This document shows positions 26,363-34,188 of a stretch of DNA of 36,183 nt, in pieces; position 1 is the first letter of the stretch; the number at the start of each line of letters is the position of its first letter. The translations under genes and the position numbers were made by a program. The notes beneath the pieces are model-generated. The model made no database searches and was not told the DNA's origin. It worked only from the letters and a program-made list of their open reading frames with translations. The DNA lies in the NCBI GenBank assembly GCA_903856085.1, contig CAIOAT010000034.1, positions 1 through 36,183 on the forward strand, written 5' to 3'. This stretch comes from Candidatus Omnitrophota bacterium (GTDB lineage: Bacteria; Omnitrophota; Omnitrophia; Omnitrophales; Aquincolibacteriaceae).

Positions 26363-27195
26363 TCCCGGCATTCAGGAAGCGAGGGGTAGGATCCGGGGAA
26401 TACATTTTCCCGGAGCTTCGGTGCTTTTTGGGAATGGTAGTGGCGCTTCTTTTTCTTTTGCGCCCCGCGGTTGCAGAAGAGGCTTGGCAGGAAGTTAAGG
26501 GCGAGAACTTCGTGGTTTTTTATCTGGAGGATGCCGTCTTTGCGCAGGAAGTGCTGACTCAAGCCGAGCGATATTATCAGGGGATAGCCTCCGACCTGGG
26601 GTATTCGAGGTATGACAATTTCTGGCAGTGGGAGAACAGGGCGAAGATCTATATCTACAGGAACCATGAAGAGTTTTTAAAAGCGACCGGCAAAAAACCA
26701 TGGATCCACGGGACCGCGTTCTACAACAAACGAGAGATTGTAAGCTACAAATGGGGGCAGGGTTTTCTGGATGTGTTGTTGCCTCACGAACTTTGTCATC
26801 TTATTTTCAGGGATTTTGTCGGATTTAAGGGAGAGGTTCCGCTGTGGCTCGATGAAGGGGTTGCCCAGTGGGAAGAGGCCGGGAGGCGAAAGTGGGCCAT
26901 CGGTACAGTGAAGACTTTGATCGAGAAGAAGGCCTATATGCCGCTTGGGGAATTGATGCGGATCGGGTCTGACAGTGAAAATGATCCTGTTCTTTCTGCC
27001 AAGCTGTACTCGCAGGCGGCGACCCTGGTTGGGTTCCTGATGGAAAAGTATGGTCAGTCGAGGTTCGTCTCGTTTTGCCGGGAGTTGCGCGACGGGAAAA
27101 GTGTCGACGAGGCCTTGGCATTTGTTTATACCGACTCAATACCCGATACGGGATCACTGGAAGAAAAATGGTTACAACATTATGGAGGAGCCTGA
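26359..27195 (+). CDS. Exported gluzincin-type (HExxH) metallopeptidase
   Basis: Translation likely starts at GTG 26359, overlapping the gspF stop as GTGA, with an in-frame ATG at 26434 as alternative; both retain a signal sequence (GMVVALLFLLRPAVA). The 278-residue protein has the zinc motif HELCH at about residue 141 and a third-ligand motif WLDEGVAQWEE about 25 residues later. That is the layout of the peptidase MA-like families. It would act outside the cytoplasmic membrane. Its place inside the pseudopilus operon, translationally coupled to gspF and one base before gspG, suggests processing of secreted or pilus components. No specific substrate is shown. Confidence 0.8.
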   Translation: MIPAFRKRGVGSGEYIFPELRCFLGMVVALLFLLRPAVAEEAWQEVKGENFVVFYLEDAVFAQEVLTQAERYYQGIASDLGYSRYDNFWQWENRAKIYIYRNHEEFLKATGKKPWIHGTAFYNKREIVSYKWGQGFLDVLLPHELCHLIFRDFVGFKGEVPLWLDEGVAQWEEAGRRKWAIGTVKTLIEKKAYMPLGELMRIGSDSENDPVLSAKLYSQAATLVGFLMEKYGQSRFVSFCRELRDGKSVDEALAFVYTDSIPDTGSLEEKWLQHYGGA

Positions 27196-27196
27196 T

Positions 27197-27679
27197 ATGA
27201 AAGAAATACCAAGTGACCGGGGGGCAAGGTTCAGAATAAAACACGCGGCTTCCCGCACCCTGTGCTTTGTAGAAGCGGGGTTTACGCTTATTGAGTTGAT
27301 GATCGTTGTGATCATCATTGCGGGGCTGGCAGCGATGGTCGCACCGCGCCTGGTCGGACGGACCGACCAGGCCAAAAGGGCCATTGCGAAAGCCGATATC
27401 AGCTCGAATCTGTCCATGGCCCTGAAACTGTATTATCTTGATAACGGAAGATATCCAACGACCGACCAGGGGCTTGCCGCACTGATAGACGCTCCTACCT
27501 CGGCGCCTGTTCCGGCCAAATGGAGTGGTCCTTATCTGGAAACTCTTCCTGAAGATCCTTGGGGGAATCCGTACAAATACAGATATCCGGGGACTTCCAA
27601 CAAGACGACCTACGATCTTTATTCTGCAGGCGCTGACGGAATTGAAGAGACCGACGATGACATTAAGAATTGGAAGTGA
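27197..27679 (+). CDS. gspG: Type II secretion major pseudopilin GspG
   Basis: The ATG at 27197 follows GGAGGA (27184-27189, spacing 7); the longer in-frame reading lies inside the peptidase gene. The 160-residue protein has the prepilin cleavage site EAG/FTLIELMIVV, with Glu5 present, and the GspG fold signatures YPTTDQGLAALI, LPEDPWGNPYKY, PGTSNKTTYDLYSAGADG and DIKNWK. The leader before the cleavage site is about 31 residues, much longer than the usual 6-10. GspG is the main shaft subunit, processed by a prepilin peptidase not found in this window. Confidence 0.95.
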   Translation: MKEIPSDRGARFRIKHAASRTLCFVEAGFTLIELMIVVIIIAGLAAMVAPRLVGRTDQAKRAIAKADISSNLSMALKLYYLDNGRYPTTDQGLAALIDAPTSAPVPAKWSGPYLETLPEDPWGNPYKYRYPGTSNKTTYDLYSAGADGIEETDDDIKNWK

Positions 27680-28205
27680 TGATCCGAGCTCGAGGTGTGA
27701 AGAAAAAAACACTCTGCTCGTTGAAAAAGGATTTACCCTTATCGAAGTGCTCCTGGCTGTTAGCATTTTAGCGATAGGATTGGTAGGCATACTTCGGGCT
27801 TATGCCACATCGACAAGCGCGATGGAAAAATCCCAGTATGACATGGACGCGGTTTTTTTATTAAAAACAGCCATGGGGCAGATGGAAGAGAAGGCCCTTA
27901 CCGAAGGAAATATTGTTCCGGGTGTCTCGGACGGCGTATTCGCATCTGCCGAGGAAGCCGACCTTGACATGAAGCATTCCGACCGTTGGCTTTGGAATCA
28001 AGAGGTCCAGAAGATGGACCTTCCATCCAAAAAAGTTAAACATGATTTTGCGGATAAAGAAAAAAAATCAGACGCGGAGAAAGAAAAAGAAGCCGACTTT
28101 TTTTTAAATAAGCTGAAACTTATCGTCGTGAACTCCGCAAGGATTCCGTTGAGAGAGGTTAGTTTGGAAACCTATGTGAGGACAGAGAGTGCCAAGAACT
28201 CATAA
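27657..28205 (+). CDS. gspI: Minor pseudopilin, GspI-like
   Basis: I chose the ATG at 27657, which overlaps the gspG end by 23 bases and follows GAAGAGA; a start further upstream would lie deep inside gspG. The 182-residue product carries a prepilin signal VEKG/FTLIEVLLAVSILAIGLVGILR after a 25-residue leader. The body is longer than a usual GspI (about 120-130) because of a highly charged Lys/Glu/Asp insert near residues 120-148. Order after gspG fits GspI or GspH; the ALLAVSIL-type helix and length of the globular part favour GspI. Confidence 0.8.
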   Translation: MTLRIGSDDPSSRCEEKNTLLVEKGFTLIEVLLAVSILAIGLVGILRAYATSTSAMEKSQYDMDAVFLLKTAMGQMEEKALTEGNIVPGVSDGVFASAEEADLDMKHSDRWLWNQEVQKMDLPSKKVKHDFADKEKKSDAEKEKEADFFLNKLKLIVVNSARIPLREVSLETYVRTESAKNS

Positions 28206-28935
28206 GACAAAGGGTTTTACACTTGTCGAACTGATGCTGGTGGCGGTGCTGCTCGGGATCGTAGGTTTGGCGATCGTTGCGACTTTTGCCGGCGGATTGA
28301 AGATATTCGACAGAATGGAAAGTTATACGGCGGCCAAAACGGATGTTCTCCTGTCCATGGAGAAAATGGAAAAGGATCTGAGGAGTACATTCCCGGTTAA
28401 AGGCGTAGGCTTTATCGGGGAAGCTAAAAAAATGACTTTTCCTGCGATTTTGAGGACGGTTTCCGCTAAAGGCCAGGCGGAGGAATCACTGGGTTCGGTT
28501 TCTTATTACCTTGATAATGCCGGGGATGTCAGGGCTCTTTCCAGAGAAGAAAGAACATATATTCAAGCTGTTCAAAAAGGAAGCTCCGAGCACGGGGATA
28601 TTGCGGTGCTCGCCCCGATCGAGGATCTCAATTTCCAGTATTTTTCTTATGATCCGGAAGCGGAAACTTACAGCTGGGTCAATCTATGGGATAAATCCGA
28701 ACCAAAAGAAGATCAGAAAGAAGAAGGTAAAGCTCCGAAAGGTGTTATCGCCTTGGAGAACAGGCCCGAGGATATTCCTCTCGGGGTCAGGATCAAGATC
28801 AGTTATAGGGATGGCGACAAGACTCTCACGTTGAATCGGACGGTGTTTATTAAAACGGCCGTATCTCTCAACTTGGCCAAGAAAAAGGCGAAAGCTGAAA
28901 AACATAATTCCAAAAAGGTTGAAAGTGAACAGTAA
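28189..28935 (+). CDS. gspJ: Minor pseudopilin, GspJ-like
   Basis: Translation starts at GTG 28189 (GAGG just upstream), overlapping the previous gene by 17 bases. The 248-residue product begins with a short leader and KG/FTLVELMLVAVLLGIVG, followed by a conserved long helix with LLSMEKMEKDLRSTF, and a globular part with GSVSYYLDNAGDV and LNFQYFSYD. That matches the GspJ pattern and size. A Lys/Glu-rich insert (SEPKEDQKEEGKAPKG) lies before the last strands, and the C-terminus is lysine-rich. It would sit at the pseudopilus tip with GspI and GspK. Confidence 0.85.
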   Translation: MPRTHKTKGFTLVELMLVAVLLGIVGLAIVATFAGGLKIFDRMESYTAAKTDVLLSMEKMEKDLRSTFPVKGVGFIGEAKKMTFPAILRTVSAKGQAEESLGSVSYYLDNAGDVRALSREERTYIQAVQKGSSEHGDIAVLAPIEDLNFQYFSYDPEAETYSWVNLWDKSEPKEDQKEEGKAPKGVIALENRPEDIPLGVRIKISYRDGDKTLTLNRTVFIKTAVSLNLAKKKAKAEKHNSKKVESEQ

Positions 28936-29914
28936 AGGGAGCGTTCTCATCATGGTTTTGTGGAGCCTTTTCTTTCTTGCGATGCTTGCTGTGGCCGTCT
29001 ATGCCAATGTTTTGCCGCATGCGGAACTTTCGAGCAAATTGATGGAAAAGACAAAAATGCATTATTTCGCGAATGCCGGAGTGGAGCGGGCGATCTTTGA
29101 GGCGGAAAATGACGACACAGAGCTATACGACAGCTTGTACGATTCATGGAGCAACAATGATGCGGCTTTTAATAATGTAGCCATCGACGGTGGTACATTC
29201 AGCGCCATTAAAGATGGGGCAGTGCCCGGTGATAAGCCGCAATACGGTCTTACGGATGAAGAGGGGAAGATCAATATCAACAAGGCGTCACAACAGGTTC
29301 TAAAAAATTTATTTGAAAAGGTCGCTCAAGTAGAACCCGAAGAGGCAGACGCTATCGCAGATTCGATCATTGATTGGCGGGACGAGGATGACGTCGCTCA
29401 TAAAAACGGCAAGGAGGATGACTACTACCGGTCGCTGGAGCACCCCTATCATTGCAAAAACAGTGATTTTGAAGTCAATGAAGAGCTTCTCGAAGTTGGA
29501 GGAGTGACACCCGAGATGTTTAATAAAATTAAAAATTATATTACGGTCTACGGCGAAGGAGCGGTCAATGTGAATACGGCTAGCATTCCGGTCATGTTGA
29601 GTCTTGGCATGGATGAGGGGCTGGCTGAGAAAATTATCAATTTTCGAGCTGTCTCAAGCCCGAGAAAAGAGGGTGCGGCCACGGAGGGTGTTTTTACGGA
29701 TGCCTCGTCGATCATAGAGCTATTGACCAAGGTCGAGTCCCTTTCCGGAGATGAGGTCGCTCAGATGCAACGCATCGTACCGTTGCTTGGCGTGAGAAGC
29801 GACAATTTTAAAGGCAACATTACGGGTTCCTACGTCCATGAGGGCAGAGTTGAGACAATCGTGTTTGTGTATGACAGAAAAGAACGAATCGTGAAGTCCT
29901 GGAGAGAAACATGA
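28925..29914 (+). CDS. gspK: Minor pseudopilin GspK
   Basis: GTG 28925 is preferred over TTG 28919 because AAAAAGG (28912-28918) is six bases from it. The 329-residue product has a prepilin-like start (NSKG/SVLIMVLWSLFFLAML) without Glu5, as expected for GspK, and the helix-hairpin-helix-like module GKININKASQQVL...DSIIDWRDEDD. A second NVNTAS repeat follows at about 205-215. GspK caps the pseudopilus tip. The start overlaps gspJ by 11 bases. The length is normal for the family. Confidence 0.9.
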   Translation: MNSKGSVLIMVLWSLFFLAMLAVAVYANVLPHAELSSKLMEKTKMHYFANAGVERAIFEAENDDTELYDSLYDSWSNNDAAFNNVAIDGGTFSAIKDGAVPGDKPQYGLTDEEGKININKASQQVLKNLFEKVAQVEPEEADAIADSIIDWRDEDDVAHKNGKEDDYYRSLEHPYHCKNSDFEVNEELLEVGGVTPEMFNKIKNYITVYGEGAVNVNTASIPVMLSLGMDEGLAEKIINFRAVSSPRKEGAATEGVFTDASSIIELLTKVESLSGDEVAQMQRIVPLLGVRSDNFKGNITGSYVHEGRVETIVFVYDRKERIVKSWRET

Positions 29915-29933
29915 TGGATGGAGGACGAGCTTT

Positions 29934-31427
29934 ATGGCGAATTTTATAATAACTGGTTTTCTGGAAAGTATGAAATTTCAGAAAATCAGTTTTAATTCGG
30001 GTATTGCCGGAGTGGAGATAGGGAGCGATTGGTTAAAGATCGCGCAGAAAGAACGCGCAAAGAATGAGCATGCTTTTTACCGCGTTAGTCTTTTGAAGCT
30101 TGCCCAGATCAAGGATGACGTCGCTACGGCGATCATGGGGAGTTTTCGGCTTCTTTCGTTTAATAAACAGCATGTGGTGGTCTGTATACCCCGCCATCTG
30201 GTTACCGTTCGCATGTTGGATCTGCCTTCGACCAATGTTAGGGAAATAAGTGACATGATCGATCTGCAGATTGGGAAACAGACGCCTTATGCGAAGGAAG
30301 ATATAGTTTTTGCGCACAAGATTGTAGAAGCCGGAGCGTCCGGATACACGAAGGTGATGCTGGCCATAGTGACTCGTAATATTGTAAGTGAGCGCATGGG
30401 TGCGTTGGCAAAAGCGGGCCTGAACTTAAAAAGAATCGCGATCAGTAGCGAGGGGGTCTGCAACTGGTTTCGAAGGGCTTATCTGGCGGATATGAAATTG
30501 CAGAGTTCTCAGGCGATCATCCTGCTAGACGTGGATTCCAACTATTCGGATTTCATAGTGATGCGTAAAGGGAAAATGGTCTTTACCAGAAATATCCTCA
30601 TCGGCGCGAATCATCTCACGCAGGAAACGGCGGGTAGACACGAGAAATTTTCGGAAGAACTGAAACAGTCTTTAGAGCGATACCGAGGTTTGGAAAAAAA
30701 CGTAGAAATTGTAAAAACGTATTTAAGCGGGTCAGGGCCGAACATCAAGGGGCTTGATGGGATCCTCAATGCGGCTCTGGGGATTTGTGTTGAGAATGCG
30801 GATCAGCTCAAGAATCTTCATTTGCGCGGCATGGAGGAGAACCTGCGAAATGAGGAGTTAAAGTTTGTTTCGATAACGCCGCTTCTCGGCGTCACCATGG
30901 ATGATGGCGAGCCGTGTATGGATCTTACCCCCAATGAGGTGAAGATCCAAAATTTAATGGAGCGCAAGACGAAGCAGCTCACGGTTATGGGAATATTGGT
31001 CGTCGCTATTGTGACCGTTCTCTCATTTCTTTGTCTGACCAGTTTTAACACTAAGAATGCTTATTTGGCGACTTTAAAGAAAAAGATGTCAAAAATAGCC
31101 ATGCAGGTCGAGGGTATCGATAAAATGCGCGCTGTGATTGATATGGTGGAGGGGCGTCTGGACTCTCGCGGGTCATCCCTGGAGTGCCTTAGTGAGATAT
31201 ACAAGATAACACCCAAGGAGATATCTCTTACGGATATTGATATAGAAGAAAAACAATCCGTGGTTCTGAAGGGGCATGGATTTGCGATGTCGGACGTTTT
31301 TAAATACGCTAAGATGCTTGAGGATTCGGAGATGTTCGAGAATGTGAAGACCCCTTCCATAAGGGTCAAGAACGAAAAGGACGCGAAATACGCGGAATTC
31401 GAAATTAACTGTGCTTACCAAAAATAA
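29934..31427 (+). CDS. gspL: PilM-PilN-like fusion, GspL-type assembly protein
   Basis: The 497-residue protein joins an actin-like cytoplasmic domain (about 20-340: GIAGVEIGSDWLKIAQ, then ILLDVDSNYSDFIVMRKG) to a transmembrane helix (about 349-371, LTVMGILVVAIVTVLSFLCL) and a periplasmic PilN-like coiled-coil plus ferredoxin-like domain (about 372-497). GspL has this same arrangement, so it is the probable link between GspE and the periplasmic parts. GGAGGA precedes the ATG by about ten bases. Separate PilM and PilN proteins fused secondarily are an equivalent reading. Confidence 0.85.
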   Translation: MANFIITGFLESMKFQKISFNSGIAGVEIGSDWLKIAQKERAKNEHAFYRVSLLKLAQIKDDVATAIMGSFRLLSFNKQHVVVCIPRHLVTVRMLDLPSTNVREISDMIDLQIGKQTPYAKEDIVFAHKIVEAGASGYTKVMLAIVTRNIVSERMGALAKAGLNLKRIAISSEGVCNWFRRAYLADMKLQSSQAIILLDVDSNYSDFIVMRKGKMVFTRNILIGANHLTQETAGRHEKFSEELKQSLERYRGLEKNVEIVKTYLSGSGPNIKGLDGILNAALGICVENADQLKNLHLRGMEENLRNEELKFVSITPLLGVTMDDGEPCMDLTPNEVKIQNLMERKTKQLTVMGILVVAIVTVLSFLCLTSFNTKNAYLATLKKKMSKIAMQVEGIDKMRAVIDMVEGRLDSRGSSLECLSEIYKITPKEISLTDIDIEEKQSVVLKGHGFAMSDVFKYAKMLEDSEMFENVKTPSIRVKNEKDAKYAEFEINCAYQK

Positions 31428-31439
31428 CAGGGATTCAAG

Positions 31440-31982
31440 ATGATTATGGGCGGCTTTTTTTCTAAATTATCGAAGAAGGAAAGAGCTGGGTTGATGGTAG
31501 CCGGCTTTATCGTCATGGCTGTGTTTGTCGATAGGCTCGTCATAAGCCCTATAAGCGCAAAGCTTCAGCGCATTAGCCGAGAAATAACGTTGAGTGAGAA
31601 AAAATTAAGTCATGATCTTCGTAACATTCATAGCAAAGAGTTCATCGAGAGCGAATATAAAAAATATAAGGACTTCGTCAAAAAGAGCCCCGTTTCCGAT
31701 GAGGAGAATGTTTCGAATATGCTTGCGGAGATCGAAGGGCTGGCACGTACGGCGGGTGTCAATCTTGTCGACATAAAACCGCAAGTTTCAAAACAGTTTG
31801 ATTTTTACAAGGAATATGCTGCGGAGGTGACGATTGAAGGTCAGATGGAACAAATTATTGTTTTTCTGCACAAGCTGGGCTCTGCCCAGCTACTCAGGGC
31901 TGTAAAAGTTCGCCTCGGGTTAAAACAGAAAGACTCATCTGTGGTGAAAGCGTTTATGCTGGTGACTAATATTTCCATGTAA
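31440..31982 (+). CDS. gspM: GspM/PilO-like inner-membrane assembly protein
   Basis: The 180-residue product has a short cytoplasmic start, one transmembrane helix (about 17-37), a coiled coil (about 38-85) and a small alpha/beta domain, the PilO/GspM plan. It lies 12 bases after the gspL-like gene and would pair with it. A second in-frame ATG two codons downstream is an alternative start. Sequence conservation in this family is low, so the call relies on topology and position. Confidence 0.75.
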   Translation: MIMGGFFSKLSKKERAGLMVAGFIVMAVFVDRLVISPISAKLQRISREITLSEKKLSHDLRNIHSKEFIESEYKKYKDFVKKSPVSDEENVSNMLAEIEGLARTAGVNLVDIKPQVSKQFDFYKEYAAEVTIEGQMEQIIVFLHKLGSAQLLRAVKVRLGLKQKDSSVVKAFMLVTNISM

Positions 31983-32065
31983 ATCTTCAAAGGGATCTCT
32001 TCGCGCTTTTTAAGGAGATCGAGTGTTTTGCTTTTGGGGCGTTAGCTGAACGGGGGACGGTATAC

Positions 32066-32848
32066 ATGAAAGAAGCGAAGACCATTTTAGTTATGGATGA
32101 TGAGCCTGAATACGTGGAAATGATGAAGCAATTTCTTGAAGAGGCGAGCTATCATGTTGTGACCGCCCATGACGGTGAAGCAGCGCTTAAAATTATTCAT
32201 AATCTGCGACCGGATCTCGTGATCATGGACGTTAATATGCCCCACATGAACGGTCTTCAGTTTTATCGCGAGATCTCTACGGCCCATGGCCTTGCAAAAT
32301 TGCCTGTTCTGGTCATTACGGCACGAGGAGACCTGGAACCTCTTTTCAGGGAACTGGAAGTAGAGGGATTTCTCACTAAACCCTTCCCGATCCCCACGCT
32401 TTTAAATGAGATCGAAACGATCTTCAATAAGAAAAAAGAAAAAATGGTCTTTCTTATAGACAACAAGGAACTTCCAAGCACTTTGGCGATTGCCGAGACT
32501 CTTCGTGGAGAACGTTATCGCGTGTTCGTCTCGGAGGATCTGGCCGATTTGAGGCATGAAGTGGCCGCGGGAAATAGGCCTGATTTTGTGGTCATGGAAT
32601 ATGAACGTTCGGGAAAAGAGAACGGGTTTTTCATCTCTGAAATAAATAAAATACTTTCCTCAAAGGCCACCGATGACTCGCTTTTCCCTAAGGTTCCGGT
32701 CATCGTTTATACTTATTCGGGGCAAGATTGCAAGGAGAAGAGTCTTGCGGACGGAGCGGACAAATACATCGGACGTCCCGGAAGCTATGATGCCGTTATC
32801 ATTGCGATAAAGGAAGTTGAGATCGCAAGAAGAGATAATCGCATCTAA
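32066..32848 (+). CDS. Tandem receiver-domain response regulator
   Basis: The 260-residue protein has a complete receiver domain (about 6-120) with the acidic pair in VMDDEP, phosphoacceptor Asp in VIMDVNMPH, Thr in VITARG and Lys in LTKPF. A second, degenerate receiver follows (about 130-255): its phosphoacceptor position reads VVMEYE, with Glu for Asp, and the conserved Lys appears as Arg in YIGRPGS. There is no DNA-binding output domain. It probably regulates by protein contact. It lies 83 bases after gspM, and no partner kinase is present. Confidence 0.85.
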   Translation: MKEAKTILVMDDEPEYVEMMKQFLEEASYHVVTAHDGEAALKIIHNLRPDLVIMDVNMPHMNGLQFYREISTAHGLAKLPVLVITARGDLEPLFRELEVEGFLTKPFPIPTLLNEIETIFNKKKEKMVFLIDNKELPSTLAIAETLRGERYRVFVSEDLADLRHEVAAGNRPDFVVMEYERSGKENGFFISEINKILSSKATDDSLFPKVPVIVYTYSGQDCKEKSLADGADKYIGRPGSYDAVIIAIKEVEIARRDNRI

Positions 32849-32868
32849 ATAGGGAGCGACGTGGTGGA

Positions 32869-33300
32869 ATGAAAATCAATGTAGTGCTTTTCCTTGCGGT
32901 TTGTCTCGTATGTGCTTTTTCCCGCTGCGGTCTAGCTCAGGACTATGACGATTCCCAAAATACGGAGGATTCGAACAAACCCTATAGCGAGGGGAAACCC
33001 TACGGCGAGGGAGAATCCTACAACGAGGGAAAACCCTATGGCGAGGGATCGCATGCTTCCGTGGAAGTTCCGCCCGGCATGGAGTTGGTCAACATCGGTG
33101 GCATCCGGATGATCATTCCGCAAGGAACGAAGGTCGAAAAGAAAGGCAGCCTTTTGGTTATGGAAGGCGTCGACGAGTTTGTTGCTAGGAATCTCAAGGA
33201 GATGATGGCGCAGCTCGAGAAGATGGAAGCAAGCCAGAAGGATGTCAGAAAAATGGTGGATGACCTTAAACAAGAAGTGTCGGACTTGCGAAAAAAATAG
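32869..33300 (+). CDS. Small exported protein with hexapeptide repeats and a coiled coil
   Basis: The 143-residue product has a signal peptide (about 1-23, ending GLAQ). Four tandem hexapeptides follow (KPYSEG, KPYGEG, ESYNEG, KPYGEG), then a compact beta segment PPGMELVNIGGIRMIIPQGT, and a C-terminal coiled coil (about 100-143). No family is recognised. It starts 20 bases after the receiver gene and may be co-transcribed with it. The structure suggests a periplasmic or surface scaffold. Confidence 0.7.
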   Translation: MKINVVLFLAVCLVCAFSRCGLAQDYDDSQNTEDSNKPYSEGKPYGEGESYNEGKPYGEGSHASVEVPPGMELVNIGGIRMIIPQGTKVEKKGSLLVMEGVDEFVARNLKEMMAQLEKMEASQKDVRKMVDDLKQEVSDLRKK

Positions 33301-33322
33301 CTTTCAACTATTGCTTGAAAGC
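33300..33322 (+). other. Stem-loop after the hexapeptide-repeat gene
   Basis: GCTTTCAA (33300-33307) and TTGAAAGC (33315-33322) form a perfect 8-bp stem with a seven-base loop, beginning at the last base of the stop codon. No T-run follows, so intrinsic termination would be weak; it may stabilise the upstream mRNA. Confidence 0.45.
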
Positions 33323-33378
33323 ATGATGGAAAGTTTCCGATCTATTCGGCGCTAAGCATCTTGAGCAGAGGAGACGAA

Positions 33379-33747
33379 ATGTGCAACAGGGGAGTTTTGA
33401 GGATGCATCTAGTGCTGGCCGTGAGTATTTTTGTCCTGTTTTTCATGGCCGTAGCCTGCGGAAGGGCCTCGGCGGATGATCCAGTCCTGAAAACTGTTTC
33501 CGGGAAGGTTATTGATATAGATTCGGTCAAATCAATGATCACCGTGCGCTTTGATGATCCTATCACAGGAGAGGCGAGTGAGATTGATATCATTGTCCCC
33601 GAGGCAGCCAAAATTATGAACGGCGCTGAAACAGAATCTTTTTTAGATATGGAGCAATTTGATCCGGTTACGGTTACTTATTATGATGATGGCGCAAACG
33701 GCTTAAAAGCCAAAGAAATATTAGAACTTAACCCAGTCAATGGATAA
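33379..33747 (+). CDS. Small exported protein, unknown function
   Basis: I chose the ATG at 33379 because GAGGAGA (33368-33374) sits just before it; an in-frame ATG at 33403 is the alternative. The 122-residue product has a signal sequence (LVLAVSIFVLFFMAVACG) whose Cys could be a weak lipobox. The mature part is a small beta-rich domain opening with VSGKVIDIDSVKSMITVRF and holding VTVTYYDD. It resembles small OB-like or DUF5666-type domains, but I cannot name a family. It is the last plus-strand gene of the large operon-like block. Confidence 0.6.
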   Translation: MCNRGVLRMHLVLAVSIFVLFFMAVACGRASADDPVLKTVSGKVIDIDSVKSMITVRFDDPITGEASEIDIIVPEAAKIMNGAETESFLDMEQFDPVTVTYYDDGANGLKAKEILELNPVNG

Positions 33748-33841
33748 TTTGTAAATGTTCACGAGCCATCCCCTGGATGCTAATGGCAATCCTCGCGAGT
33801 TGGGGAATACGGGTCAGTAAAATATATCTTTAATCGGTTGG

Positions 33842-34054
33842 CTAATGGCCGTTTTCTTCGAGTCTCTTGAGAAGTTCCCAGCCCTTGAGCCCGAGTTTCT
33901 GGGCGAGCAAATCCAGTTTTTCAATAGAAATGGATGCTTCTCCTCTTTCGATTCTCCCTTGGTAACTTCTGTCAATTCCCGCCAGAGCAGCAAACTCGTG
34001 CTGCGGAAGTCGTTTCTCGATACGTAATCGCCTAATCAGAAGCCCCAATCGCAT
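33842..34054 (-). CDS. XRE-family helix-turn-helix regulator
   Basis: The 70-residue product is nearly all HTH domain: LIRRLRIEKRLPQHEFAAL, then AGIDRSYQGRIERGEASIS, and a closing helix LDLLAQKLGL. The start at 34054 has GGAG eight bases upstream; an in-frame ATG at 34084 would add ten residues. It is the only confidently called minus-strand gene in the window, convergent with the operon and divergent from the LacI-type gene. Such single-domain regulators bind DNA as dimers. The 94-bp gap between it and 33747 shows no gene. Confidence 0.85.
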   Translation of the reverse strand: MRLGLLIRRLRIEKRLPQHEFAALAGIDRSYQGRIERGEASISIEKLDLLAQKLGLKGWELLKRLEENGH

Positions 34055-34113
34055 CTCTTTTTCTCCGACCGGTTCTCTCGCCATGAGGGTATAGTAAATG
34101 TAAAAAATTGTTC

Positions 34114-34139
34114 TGTCTACGGCTTATAAGCCGTAGACA
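34114..34139. promoter_or_regulatory. 26-bp perfect palindrome between divergent regulators
   Basis: The half-site TGTCTACGGCTTA is followed at once by its exact reverse complement, with no gap. It lies 59 bases upstream of the XRE start (34054) and 49 upstream of the LacI-type start (34189). A perfect palindrome between divergent regulator genes is a likely operator for one or both products, though longer than most LacI sites. As RNA it would also form a strong hairpin. Confidence 0.6.
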
Positions 34140-34188
34140 TAGAGTCGATCAGGTGTTATCTTTATTTTATTAACGTTTGGAGGAAGTT

